Shown one piece after another: positions 25,572 to 33,939 of a stretch of DNA of 64,000 bases. The stretch spans positions 1 to 64,000 of the forward strand of contig NZ_LXYR01000012.1 in the NCBI RefSeq assembly GCF_001650195.1. Direction: 5' to 3'. Below the pieces are notes generated by a model, which worked only from the letters and a program-made list of their open reading frames with translations, had not been told where the DNA came from and made no database searches. The stretch is from Phormidesmis priestleyi BC1401 (lineage in GTDB: Bacteria > Cyanobacteriota > Cyanobacteriia > Leptolyngbyales > Leptolyngbyaceae). Both the position numbers and the translations under genes were made by a program. Each line of letters begins with the position of its first letter. Within the stretch, counting starts at the first letter, position 1.

Positions 25572-26555
25572 TTAATTCCGTCTCCAAACTGTGCAAAAAT
25601 TCGCCCCATCGTCAGGAAACTTCTGAGCCATTTCTCGACTAGCATCAGACCAACGACTTGACAAATCTTGCTCATAAGAACTTCCCATGAATGAGTATGT
25701 TTTGACCCACTCAAGCTGCCAGGAATCTGCAAATTCTTGCTGCATACTCTTAAAGTCAAACCCTCGTCCTTGACTTGCTTCTTCGAGAGAGTGAGCCACA
25801 TGAAAATCAACTAAGCGACCGACCACAAATGGAGAAGGTTGTTGTTTAAACAGTCCTTTATGAAAAGCAGCTTTTGCCGCCTCCTTTGAAGGATTGCTTC
25901 TTAACCCAACCAACTGTTTAGCTTTGGTGAGGTAGTTCTCAACTGATAAGAACCTGCTCCACTGCTTTTGCTGTGAGAAACCCTTGTATAGCCGAGCACA
26001 TTCAGCATTCTTGTAGAAGCGGCTAGAAGGCTCATGTCCCGCTAACCACAACACGTTTTTACTCAGTTGAGGTAGTAGATAATTGATCGTACCGAGCGGA
26101 TTCGGCAAATGGTGAAGTAATGAATTGGTTGCAAGCAAGTTGTAAGTTTGTGGGTCGTCTAGTTGACTGCTTAAATCAGAAACAAACACCGCATCTGAGA
26201 ACAAAGGAGTAATTTTAGCTCGACAGCGATCAAGCATTTCTGGAGAAGGATCATAACAAGTCAATCGAGCAATGCTGCCTTGAGGCAGGTAGCGAATTAG
26301 TTGTTCAGCTTCAAAACCAGTGCCGCAACCGAAGTCTAGAATTCTCCATTCTTTTACCTCAGCAGTTTTAGCTGCATGATCAGTCATTTCTTTCCAGATG
26401 GGAGGCAGTTGTTCATGAACTTCGGGGTGGCGATCGTCATAATCTTGAGCTTCAACGGCGTGATAGAGCCTGTTGACCTCTAACACCAACTCTTCCGTCG
26501 GAAGTTGAGGTTGATAAGGAGCAAGAATCTTCGTGATGAAATCTGTATTCGTCAT
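25572..26555 (-). CDS. Class I SAM-dependent methyltransferase
   Basis: The 327-residue protein has the Rossmann motif I WRILDFGCGTGFEAEQLI near residues 70-87, motif post-I TCYDPSPEMLDRC near 98-110, and NLLATNSLLHHLPNP (motif IV-like) near 138. The C-terminal half is a substrate-specific region without a recognised domain. Placed inside the polysaccharide locus, it may methylate a sugar of the repeat unit or cap the chain; this is inference. A fragment of its N-terminal coding region is duplicated at 28375-28458, about 2 kb upstream, indicating a second, now lost, copy. Confidence 0.82.
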   Translation of the reverse strand: MTNTDFITKILAPYQPQLPTEELVLEVNRLYHAVEAQDYDDRHPEVHEQLPPIWKEMTDHAAKTAEVKEWRILDFGCGTGFEAEQLIRYLPQGSIARLTCYDPSPEMLDRCRAKITPLFSDAVFVSDLSSQLDDPQTYNLLATNSLLHHLPNPLGTINYLLPQLSKNVLWLAGHEPSSRFYKNAECARLYKGFSQQKQWSRFLSVENYLTKAKQLVGLRSNPSKEAAKAAFHKGLFKQQPSPFVVGRLVDFHVAHSLEEASQGRGFDFKSMQQEFADSWQLEWVKTYSFMGSSYEQDLSSRWSDASREMAQKFPDDGANFCTVWRRN

Positions 26556-26585
26556 AATTAAGTTAAACCGTAAGTAAGGTGAAAA

Positions 26586-27836
26586 CTAGAAAATTAGAAG
26601 CCAAAAGTAGCCCATCATGGCGACAGCAGAGGTAATCACCATCGAATTAGCAGCACCTAACAAACCCGCCGTGGGGATGAACCAGTAGCAGCTTAAAGCC
26701 GATACCAGAACTGTGGTCAGTAGCACGATCGACTGTTTGTGAATTCTCCGTTTTGCAGTGGCTGCATATCCAAGAATTGAGGTGATGTACCAGAGCGCTG
26801 CGGCAACCATCAAGCGAACGAGTAGGTTTGAATGTTCTGCAAATTCCGGGCTGTAGAGTAGACTCAGAACATTGTGCCCAGCAAAAACAGCAACTAGCAC
26901 TCCAAACAACCCTAAAACAAATGCAATCCCCACAAGTTTGAGAAGTATTCTGCGAAACCCCAATTGTTTTCCTGAAGCAGCCTCCTTCGCCAATCGAGGA
27001 CTTGCAGATTGCCCTAATGCAGATATAACGGTAGTTCCGACAACTTGCAGATATGCCATTGCTGCAAAAATGCCAAGTTCTCGCTGTCCTAAATAATGCT
27101 CAATAAAATAGCGAGGCAGATTGGCATTGAGAGAAATCAGCATCATTACAAAGCCAAGCGGTAGTGCAACCCAAGATAATCTCAGCAGTGTTTTGGCGCG
27201 TCCTTTAAAGCTTAGGAGAGCAGGGAATTTTAAAAAATCTCTCTCCAAAATTCCTTGCATAGTGTAGAAATTTGGGATGTCATACCAAAGCAGGACGATT
27301 GCCCATGCAGCGACCAACCCCATTACGCCCCAAACTAGACTTCGCGTTAGATAAACTGCAATCGACAAAACCACGATCGACAGAACTCCTTTGCCAATCA
27401 TCGATATTGCAATACGATCCATTCGCTCTTGCTGTTGCAAAAACCCATAGAAGACATCACTGATAGACTCGATCGCTTTTGCAATGCCGATTGTGAGAAT
27501 TATCCACGCTGTGTCACTTTGATAGCCTCCTAAAAGAATTACTCCCACGATCATCACTAAGGCGAGGGTAGTAGTCACCAACCTTAGCGAAAAATAATCT
27601 GCAAACTGATACTGTCCTTGAGTGTCTGTGGCTTGAATGGCTCTCAGTTGCAGATTGCATAAGAGCATTATAGGTGCAGTCACTGCCAAGCCTAAAGTAA
27701 ACTGCCCTACCATTTCCGGTGTTCCTAATTTGGCAAGCACCACAAGCATCGCCCACTGACAACCTGCATAAACCACGTTGCCAAGAAAAGTCCAAGAGAA
27801 ATTGTGCCGTAGCGTCAGAGGTTGAATTGTGTGCAT
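26586..27836 (-). CDS. Oligosaccharide flippase-like membrane protein (Wzx, MOP superfamily)
   Basis: About 416 residues with roughly twelve membrane segments, for example WTFLGNVVYAGCQWAMLVVL, PIMLLCNLQLRAIQA and FGLFLVLGFVF-like stretches. The layout matches the polysaccharide transport (RfbX/Wzx) family, which moves undecaprenyl-linked repeat units to the periplasmic side. ATG 27836 was preferred to the longer start at 27887 because GGAG lies 8 bases upstream and membrane-protein homology starts there. It is the first gene of the minus-strand block containing the methyltransferase, polymerase and glycosyltransferases. Confidence 0.85.
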   Translation of the reverse strand: MHTIQPLTLRHNFSWTFLGNVVYAGCQWAMLVVLAKLGTPEMVGQFTLGLAVTAPIMLLCNLQLRAIQATDTQGQYQFADYFSLRLVTTTLALVMIVGVILLGGYQSDTAWIILTIGIAKAIESISDVFYGFLQQQERMDRIAISMIGKGVLSIVVLSIAVYLTRSLVWGVMGLVAAWAIVLLWYDIPNFYTMQGILERDFLKFPALLSFKGRAKTLLRLSWVALPLGFVMMLISLNANLPRYFIEHYLGQRELGIFAAMAYLQVVGTTVISALGQSASPRLAKEAASGKQLGFRRILLKLVGIAFVLGLFGVLVAVFAGHNVLSLLYSPEFAEHSNLLVRLMVAAALWYITSILGYAATAKRRIHKQSIVLLTTVLVSALSCYWFIPTAGLLGAANSMVITSAVAMMGYFWLLIF

Positions 27837-27887
27837 TATCCGTTCTCCGCTCATACAGACAAAATATCTTTTGCGCCTTAGCTTCAT

Positions 27888-28374
27888 TGGTAAAGGCAGA
27901 CTTGTTTAAGTGTTCCTCAAGTACTCATATCGGTAATCCGAACTCATACTTAAGTTTTTCGTCTAGCAATGAGTCTAGAGCTAACTTATTTAAGTATTTC
28001 TACAATCTTGGTACCGAGGCATTCAGTACTTCTATGTAAGATGGATCAGAAATGAAATTGTGCAAAACGCCAGCCCCAGGCGGACAACCCCGGCGGCTGT
28101 GTTGTAGAATCCATTTTTCAGCACTGACACCTCCTCGACTCTTAATGACTAACAAAAATACGAAATCGACTCCGTACTTACGTCCCTTCACCTGCACCAC
28201 TTTCTGAATCTGTTTAGTAGAGTAGGCTTCCTCCGCAAATTTTCAGACATGGAAAACACTGAAGCTTAGAGATGCCGCCAGATAGAAATCGTAATATTAC
28301 GGAGAGAGTAGACTGACGCATTGACAGAAGTAGCGAAGTCTGAAGTCAGGCAACGATCGGTCATTCCTCTTCAA
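27888..28374. other. Intergenic stretch without recognised gene
   Basis: About 490 bases upstream of the flippase. A 66-codon minus frame (28000-28200) has no recognisable motif. The first 100 bases are AT-rich and probably contain the promoter of the flippase block. Confidence 0.3.
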
Positions 28375-28458
28375 CTCAGGGGCAGTTGTTCATAAACTTC
28401 GGGGTAGCGATCGTCATAGCCTTGAGCTTCAACTGTGTGACAAATCTGGTTAACCTCC
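28375..28458 (-). pseudogene. Duplicated fragment of the methyltransferase gene
   Basis: The minus strand reads EVNQICHTVEAQGYDDRYPE then VYEQLPLS. This corresponds to EVNRLYHAVEAQDYDDRHPE then VHEQLPPI of the methyltransferase at 25572-26555 (its residues ~24-51). The DNA is also clearly similar. No further homology is seen on either side. It is a remnant of a second copy, or a recombination scar at the end of the polysaccharide locus. Confidence 0.8.
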
Positions 28459-28595
28459 GATCGTACTCCTGCTGAATCAAGTAATCTGAGACACAGTGTT
28501 ATAAATTATTCACTCACTATTTGCGCAAAGCTCCTTTCTATTCCTGCTTTGCAAGCTTTTGTTTAGACCGAAACCACCTATCGATTGAACCTGCT

Positions 28596-28958
28596 ATGCA
28601 CATTACACAATTTCTTCACGCGGCGATTCTCGTCTCGAACTTAGAGAAATCCGAGCACTTCTACGGGACAATTTTAGGGCTGATGAAAGTCGATCGTGTC
28701 CTCAAATTTCCGGGAGCCTGGTATGAAATCAACGGCTTTCAAATTCACCTGATCACAGATGCCGCCGCCAAATCAGAGGTGAAAAACTCCGAGAAGTGGG
28801 GACGCAACCGCCATCTAGCCTTCTCAGTTGCAGATATTAATGCAGCGAAAGATCAGCTTTTCAGCTATGGATGCGAGTTTCAAATGAGCGCATCGGGACG
28901 ATCGGCATTGTTTGTCCAAGATCCCGATGGCACCGTGATCGAATTAGGAGAACCATAA
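28596..28958 (+). CDS. VOC/glyoxalase-fold protein
   Basis: The 120-residue protein starts MHITQFLHAAILVSNLEKSE. ATG 28596 was chosen over an upstream in-frame ATG at 28521 because the fold begins here. It shows the paired beta-alpha-beta-beta-beta modules of the vicinal oxygen chelate family: HAAILV...FYGTILGL, WYEINGFQIHLI, HLAFSVADINAAKDQL, and the closing FVQDPDGTVIELGEP. Metal-ligand positions (His in HAAI, His in IHLI, His in HLAF, Glu in IELGE) are present, so it could be a metalloenzyme such as a glyoxalase or dioxygenase. The substrate is unknown. It lies 37 bases upstream of the recombinase gene. Confidence 0.82.
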   Translation: MHITQFLHAAILVSNLEKSEHFYGTILGLMKVDRVLKFPGAWYEINGFQIHLITDAAAKSEVKNSEKWGRNRHLAFSVADINAAKDQLFSYGCEFQMSASGRSALFVQDPDGTVIELGEP

Positions 28959-28995
28959 GCCAAAATAAAATAGAGACTGCAACACTCCCCCATCC

Positions 28996-30321
28996 ATGAA
29001 AATTATTGCCTATCTCTACAGCGATCCGTTATTAGAACCAACGCCCGATCGCACGCTCTGGGGATGGGAAGTTGATCAGGTCTATCAAGATATTGCAACC
29101 GAAAAGGCAACCCGTCCGCAGCTACAGCAACTCTTAGCCGATTGTCAGACAGAGCCAACCCATTATTTATTAGTTCGGCGATTAGAAGAGTTGGGCGACT
29201 CGGTGCAAGAAGTCAGCGATCGTCTCGCCAATTTAGAAGCCCTCGGAGTTCGCTTGGTGACGATCGAGCAGTCTGCATCTCCATCGGATGGTGCGATCGA
29301 GACAGACTCCGACCTGCGGGCTGACCTCCTCAATCTGCTGCAAGAGGTGCAGACGAGTCAACGCAGCCGCCGCATTCGTCAAGGACACGCCCGCAATCGC
29401 ATCAAGGCAATACCACCTCCGGGCAAAGCTCCTTATGGCTATCGGCGTAGCAAAAATCGCTATGTGGTTGATCGGACGACTGCACCGATCGTCAAAGAAT
29501 TCTTCGAGCAATTTTTGCTTTACGGATCGCTGCGGAGTGCTGTGCGTTATCTAGAGAAGAAATATAGCAAGAAAATTTCGGTCTCTACGGGGCAACGGTG
29601 GCTAACCAATCCTGTTTATCGGGGCGACTTAGAATATCAAACTGGAGATGTGGTTGCCGATACCCATGCCGGAATTCTTTCTCGCGACGAAGCCGCTCAA
29701 ATCGATCGCTTACTGCGGCGAAATCGTCGCCTGCCCTCTCGGACCGCTAGCGCCCCCCGATCGCTTGCTGGATTAGTGGTGTGTGAATCCTGTCAGTCTC
29801 CGATGACCGTGACTCGTGTGGCACCTCGCGGCAAAGACACAAAAGAATATTTATATTTGCGTCCGACTCGCTGCCCCAACACGCCGACGTGCAAAGCGAT
29901 CGCTTACGAGGAGATTTTGCAAGCGACGATCGAGCGCATTTGTGACGACTTGCCTCGTGCTGTTGCAGGAGCCAACATACCAGATATGAATCTCATCAAA
30001 CAGGGAATTGGAGGCGCGATCGCTGCCAAGCAAGCCATTTTAACGCAGCTTCCCGGCTTGATCGAAAGTGGCATTCTCGACACCGAAAGCGCAGACTTAC
30101 GTGCCTACACCCTTCGCACCGAGATTGCTCAACTGCAAGGCAAACTCGCCCAACTGCCGCCCGTTAGTTTGAGGGCGATCGCTCAAACCGTGTCTATTCC
30201 TCAGTTTTGGCTCGACCTCTCAGAACCCGAACGCCGCTTTTACTTTCGAGAATTCATTCGTCAAATCGAACTTATTCGCGACGAAGGTGACTGGACGTTG
30301 AAGCTGCTCTTTATTTTTTGA
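28996..30321 (+). CDS. Divergent large serine recombinase-like protein
   Basis: The 441-residue protein has an N-terminal resolvase-like domain (residues ~1-130), then a Recombinase domain (GKAPYGYRRSKNRYVVD near 145-160, ending in RWLTNPVYRGD near 202-212). A zinc ribbon (VVCESCQSPM ... RCPNTPTCKA, ~263-300) and a C-terminal helical region follow. Catalytic motifs are unusual: the N-terminus reads AYLYSDPLLE instead of a Y-x-R-x-S active-site strand, and the D-R-x-x-R helix reads VRRLEELGDS. Family members are phage or excision recombinases (XisF/SpoIVCA type). No attachment sites or prophage are near, so this may be a resident cyanobacterial gene with another role. Confidence 0.75.
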   Translation: MKIIAYLYSDPLLEPTPDRTLWGWEVDQVYQDIATEKATRPQLQQLLADCQTEPTHYLLVRRLEELGDSVQEVSDRLANLEALGVRLVTIEQSASPSDGAIETDSDLRADLLNLLQEVQTSQRSRRIRQGHARNRIKAIPPPGKAPYGYRRSKNRYVVDRTTAPIVKEFFEQFLLYGSLRSAVRYLEKKYSKKISVSTGQRWLTNPVYRGDLEYQTGDVVADTHAGILSRDEAAQIDRLLRRNRRLPSRTASAPRSLAGLVVCESCQSPMTVTRVAPRGKDTKEYLYLRPTRCPNTPTCKAIAYEEILQATIERICDDLPRAVAGANIPDMNLIKQGIGGAIAAKQAILTQLPGLIESGILDTESADLRAYTLRTEIAQLQGKLAQLPPVSLRAIAQTVSIPQFWLDLSEPERRFYFREFIRQIELIRDEGDWTLKLLFIF

Positions 30322-30412
30322 ATAGTAATCTATTACTGTAAGTAGCTGGCATCTACTGATCTGGAAAGCCACACAAACTAGCAGTTTTCGCCCATCCTGA
30401 TCAGGAACCCTA

Positions 30413-31105
30413 TTAAGCTGTGTGCCCTATCGCCAACAAAACCATTTCAAACAATTCGATTGCATTATTAGTGCATCCAATCGCACCTCTACTGCGAGCT
30501 TCCGCAACGTGTTTAGGAGCCTTGGAACCAGCGTAAATGATAAATGGAGTTTGATTGCCCATTGATCCAAGCTTGTCTAGAAGTGTATATCCTGCACGAG
30601 GATCAGGCGGTCTACCCATATCCGAAATAATCGCATCAAAATGCTGCCGGTTTATCTTTTCCAATGCTTCCTCTGTAGAGGTTGCCAATTCAAAACTGAC
30701 TCCTAGTGCCTCTAGTGATTGCCTCGCATAGCTATTATTATTTGGGCGATCGTCAACCCACAAAACTCTCGATCGACTTGCGCGTCTAATAATTCGAGGA
30801 GTAACAGCTTCAGCAACCAGATCCACGGCATTTCTTGCTTCTTGGGCAGCAATTTTAGGAGTTGTTGTTCCATCAGGTTGAGAAATTGTAGCCGCAGCCA
30901 ACGCAGCCGCAGCTTCGGCTTGTTTTCTTTTCAAAGAAGCCTCGAATCCTGCCCCTTTAAGAGATAATTCACCTAAACTCGAAAAAAACTCACGTAAGTC
31001 TCGACCGAAGTGGACTAAGAAATACAAAAATACTGCTGGATAAACCAACACGTTGAGCAACTTCGTTATTGCATCTATTAACTTAACAAAATCGTCGACG
31101 CTCAC
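30413..31105 (-). CDS. Membrane-anchored stand-alone receiver-domain protein
   Basis: The 230-residue protein begins with one membrane helix (LLNVLVYPAVFLYFLVHF, ~residues 17-34). An Ala-rich coiled coil (about 55-75) and a linker follow, then a response-regulator receiver domain from ~110. SRVLWVDDRPNNN provides the acidic pair, FDAIISDMGRPPD the phosphoacceptor Asp, and PFIIYAGSKAP the conserved Lys. There is no output domain and no kinase gene beside it. The subfamily with 'VDDRP' and 'SDMGRP' motifs is known to me mainly from proteins of unknown role. It may act by protein contact at the membrane. Confidence 0.75.
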   Translation of the reverse strand: MSVDDFVKLIDAITKLLNVLVYPAVFLYFLVHFGRDLREFFSSLGELSLKGAGFEASLKRKQAEAAAALAAATISQPDGTTTPKIAAQEARNAVDLVAEAVTPRIIRRASRSRVLWVDDRPNNNSYARQSLEALGVSFELATSTEEALEKINRQHFDAIISDMGRPPDPRAGYTLLDKLGSMGNQTPFIIYAGSKAPKHVAEARSRGAIGCTNNAIELFEMVLLAIGHTA

Positions 31106-31343
31106 TTCTTACTCAACTAAAAAGCTTCAATTCAGCTTAACCGCAAATACCGAAAAATGGGCTAGAAATAGCTGTTTCAACTGACAACTAAACCGCTCAA
31201 CATTTGACTAAATGAAAATGATCCGTCTACCTCTCATAATTCGGATAGTTAGGCTGACCCTTGTATCGAAGTCTTCACCAGTAAACAAAAACGGTGGATG
31301 ATAAGTTACATTCACCGTTCAGCGTTGAAAAACGTGTTTAGTT

Positions 31344-31745
31344 TTACGGGGCTGGAGTCGTCCCGTTAACAGGTGGCACAACCTGAATCGGAGCGGGTGC
31401 CACAGAAGACGGTTGCCCCTGAATGCGTTGCCGTTGCTGTGCTTTAAATTGTGCCGCCGCATCATCTAAATTTTGCTGCTGCTCGGCTTGGAAATTACCC
31501 GAATTCGTTCCGCCTCTTATGACTCGCTGAATCAGATCAAGTACGCCAGTTGTTGAGCCATCATTGCGGTTAGAAAAAATGTCAGAAATACCGTCTTTCG
31601 ACTGCGTGTCTTTAAAGGGATCGACATTTGTCACCTGAGCGATCGAGGGTCGGGCAATCAAAGAAGCCATGCCCAAGCCGATGAGAAGGTTAAGCGCAAA
31701 CCAGGCGAGCGGCTTAACAGACTGAATCTCAAGTTTGGTTTTCAT
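31344..31745 (-). CDS. Small exported Gln/Pro-rich protein of unknown function
   Basis: About 133 residues starting MKTKLEIQSVKPLAWFALNL. ATG 31745 was chosen because a signal peptide follows; the longer frame to 31886 runs into the neighbouring permease gene. The signal region is WFALNLLIGLGMASLIARP with cleavage near SIAQ. The mature part contains FSNRNDGSTTGVLDLIQRV, then a Gln-rich helix (AEQQQNLDDAAAQFKAQQRQ) and a Pro-rich C-terminus. It could be periplasmic. It sits 94 bases after the ABC permease gene and may be part of the same transcript. Function unknown. Confidence 0.65.
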   Translation of the reverse strand: MKTKLEIQSVKPLAWFALNLLIGLGMASLIARPSIAQVTNVDPFKDTQSKDGISDIFSNRNDGSTTGVLDLIQRVIRGGTNSGNFQAEQQQNLDDAAAQFKAQQRQRIQGQPSSVAPAPIQVVPPVNGTTPAP

Positions 31746-31839
31746 CGCCGTGGAAGTCCTGAATAATGAATGCTTACTGCTAATTCTACTCAAGACGCAA
31801 CAAGCTTGGATTTGCTCCTGAGAACTTTGTTTCAGAACT

Positions 31840-32727
31840 TTACGCCAGGGTGCGCTTGAGTAAAGGCTGAATTGCCACAAATGCAACCACGTTGAATGCC
31901 AGCAAGATCAGCAGAGACATTCCCATCGTGACAGATCCCCACGGAGCATTCACGACAACACTGCTGAGATTCCAATCACTGTGCAGATAGACATAGCGAA
32001 TTGGCTCGATCGCATAACTTAACGGATTCAGCGTCGCAACCACTTGCAGCCACTTGGGCATAAACGATAAAGGCACCAACGCCGTACTCGCAAACAGAAG
32101 CGGTAGGTTTGTGACAAAAATAACCGCAATCAGCTCGATGTGACCAGGAAGGGCGAACGCTAATCCTAAGCTTAATGCGGTGACGGCAAGCACGAGCATT
32201 AACACGATCAGTCCGACCAGCGCCAACCCTAACGCGTTGGGCAAACCCGAACCGAGCAATGCACTCATGACCACGATCGCTGCCGTCTGAATCAAGCTTA
32301 GTGTTGTAATGAAAATTGCGGATGCCATGACGATCGAGAACCGAGACGCAAGCGGTGCGACTAACAAACGGTTTAAAAAGCCAAACTCGCGATCAAACAT
32401 TACAGGCAACCCAGCATTCAACGCGCCGCCAAATGCTGTGAAAACGATGATTCCTGCGCCGAGAAACTGCCCGTAACTGGCGCTCTCACCAAATAATCCC
32501 TGGGGTGCATTTTGGAACAGTGCTCCAAACAAGACGAGCCACATCAACGGCTGAATAATGCCTGCTGCCAGAGTCGAAGGGCGACGCTGAAGTTGAATAA
32601 ACAAGCGTCGAGTCAGTGCCAGAGTTTCTTGAATAAAATCGCTGAGAGGTGTGGAGTTTGGAATAGCGATCGAGCCTTCTCGATCGTTCAAAAACTCAGA
32701 TTGGGGAGGAGTAATGGTGCGACTCAT
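31840..32727 (-). CDS. ABC-2 type exporter permease
   Basis: The 295-residue protein has six membrane segments in the ABC-2 layout: FIQLQRRPSTLAAGIIQPLM (coupling helix then TM1), SYGQFLGAGIIVFTAFGGAL, FSIVMASAIFITTLSLI, ALGLALVGLIVLMLVLAVTA, IAVIFVTNLPLLFASTALVP, and a last helix near the C-terminus. The conserved 'PLMWL' and 'LVPLSFMPKWLQ' segments match daunorubicin/NodJ-type permeases. It pairs with the ATPase gene 75 bases upstream. Cyanobacterial ctaA-ctaB loci often carry this exporter pair, but the cargo is unknown. Confidence 0.85.
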   Translation of the reverse strand: MSRTITPPQSEFLNDREGSIAIPNSTPLSDFIQETLALTRRLFIQLQRRPSTLAAGIIQPLMWLVLFGALFQNAPQGLFGESASYGQFLGAGIIVFTAFGGALNAGLPVMFDREFGFLNRLLVAPLASRFSIVMASAIFITTLSLIQTAAIVVMSALLGSGLPNALGLALVGLIVLMLVLAVTALSLGLAFALPGHIELIAVIFVTNLPLLFASTALVPLSFMPKWLQVVATLNPLSYAIEPIRYVYLHSDWNLSSVVVNAPWGSVTMGMSLLILLAFNVVAFVAIQPLLKRTLA

Positions 32728-32802
32728 AAGAAAAAATGTGAATGAGTGGGAAGAAATTTTGAATGTGAGTTTTAAGGCAGCCGATCGAAACCAACCCTTT
32801 AC

Positions 32803-33822
32803 TTACCGCATATTTTGCTTCTTTTCTGCTTTGACATCGCGACTTCCAGCCGCCGCAATTTCGGCATCTAGCAACGTGCGACCCGTCGCATTGAGATAGA
32901 CATCATCTAAACTGGGGCGAGCTTGGGCAATGCCAAATGTAGGCAATCCGGCTTGTTGAAGCGCGTGCTGAATGGTCATCAGAGCCTCACTTTGAGGAAC
33001 AACCACCAAATTTAGAGAGTTTCCTTGAGCACCATTAATAATCACTTCTTGAACGAGCGGCAACGATTCGAGCAAGCCTTTTGCCTGTTCAGCCTCCTCA
33101 ACCGAGGAAAACTCTCGAATCCGCAGAGTGACTCGATCGCCCCCAACCTGATCTTTCAACTCTGAGGGAGTGCCCGACGCGATCACAATGCCACGATCGA
33201 TGATGGCGACTCGATTTGCAAGCGCATCAATCTCTTCTAAATAATGGCTCGTAATTAAAATAGTGGTTCCTTGCTCTCGCAGTTCGCGCAAGAAATTCCA
33301 GACGGCGACTCGACTTTCGATATCCAACCCAACCGTTGGCTCGTCGAGAACCAGCACATCGGGTCGATGGAGAAGTCCGGCTGCCAAATCTAGGCGTTTT
33401 TTTAAGCCACCAGAGTAGGTTCCTGACTTCTTATCTGCCCATTCGTCTAGCCCCAACAGCGTTAAAATCTCGGCAATTCGCGGCTTAATGGTCTGTCGTG
33501 GCAGATGGTAGAGCGCTGCCTGAAGCTCTAGAAGTTCTCGCCCTGTCAAGACTTTATCGATCGCCACTTCTTGAGCGACATAGCCGAGACGTTGACGTGC
33601 CAAACGAGGATTCTCGATCGCGGAAACCCCAGAGACCTCAATCTGCCCCGAATCGGGTGTAGTCAAAGTACACAGACATCGCAGCGTGGTGGTTTTCCCG
33701 GCTCCGTTGGGACCCAATAAGCCAAAAATCTCACCCGATTCGACCTGCAAAGAAACGTCTTTTACGGCTGCGATCGCGCCGTACCGTTTCTGAAGTTGTT
33801 CGATTAGAACCGCAGGAGCCAT
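32803..33822 (-). CDS. ABC-2 exporter ATP-binding subunit (DrrA/CcmA class)
   Basis: About 339 residues starting MAPAVLIEQLQKRYGAIAAV. ATG 33822 has a GGAGGAG ribosome site 7 bases upstream and so was preferred to 33885. Motifs are Walker A GLLGPNGAGKTTT (~37-49), Q-loop YVAQEVAIDKVLTG, signature YSGGLKKRLDLAAGLLHRPD (~137), Walker B VLVLDEPTVGLD, and H-loop ILITSHYLEEID. A C-terminal DUF4162-type domain with SSVEEAEQAKGLLESLP is typical of this class. It powers the permease at 31840-32727. It lies directly downstream of ctaB on the same strand, 117 bases away. Confidence 0.88.
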   Translation of the reverse strand: MAPAVLIEQLQKRYGAIAAVKDVSLQVESGEIFGLLGPNGAGKTTTLRCLCTLTTPDSGQIEVSGVSAIENPRLARQRLGYVAQEVAIDKVLTGRELLELQAALYHLPRQTIKPRIAEILTLLGLDEWADKKSGTYSGGLKKRLDLAAGLLHRPDVLVLDEPTVGLDIESRVAVWNFLRELREQGTTILITSHYLEEIDALANRVAIIDRGIVIASGTPSELKDQVGGDRVTLRIREFSSVEEAEQAKGLLESLPLVQEVIINGAQGNSLNLVVVPQSEALMTIQHALQQAGLPTFGIAQARPSLDDVYLNATGRTLLDAEIAAAGSRDVKAEKKQNMR

Positions 33823-33939
33823 AGCTACTCCTCCCTTATTAGATACAAATCTTCGCCGCTGTTCTCTCTTAATTGTAGAGAGCATTTACGAGATGAATTC
33901 TCTAACGATCGTAATTCATTTCGTCAATGCGATCCATGA

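Noticed and set aside
28000-28200. Minus-strand 66-codon frame in the gap beyond the flippase
   Set aside because: No family recognised; no good start signal; flanked by non-coding DNA.
31301-31330. Second HLR1-like site (GTTACATT then GTTCA)
   Set aside because: The spacing between half-sites is four instead of two bases and the second half-site is imperfect.
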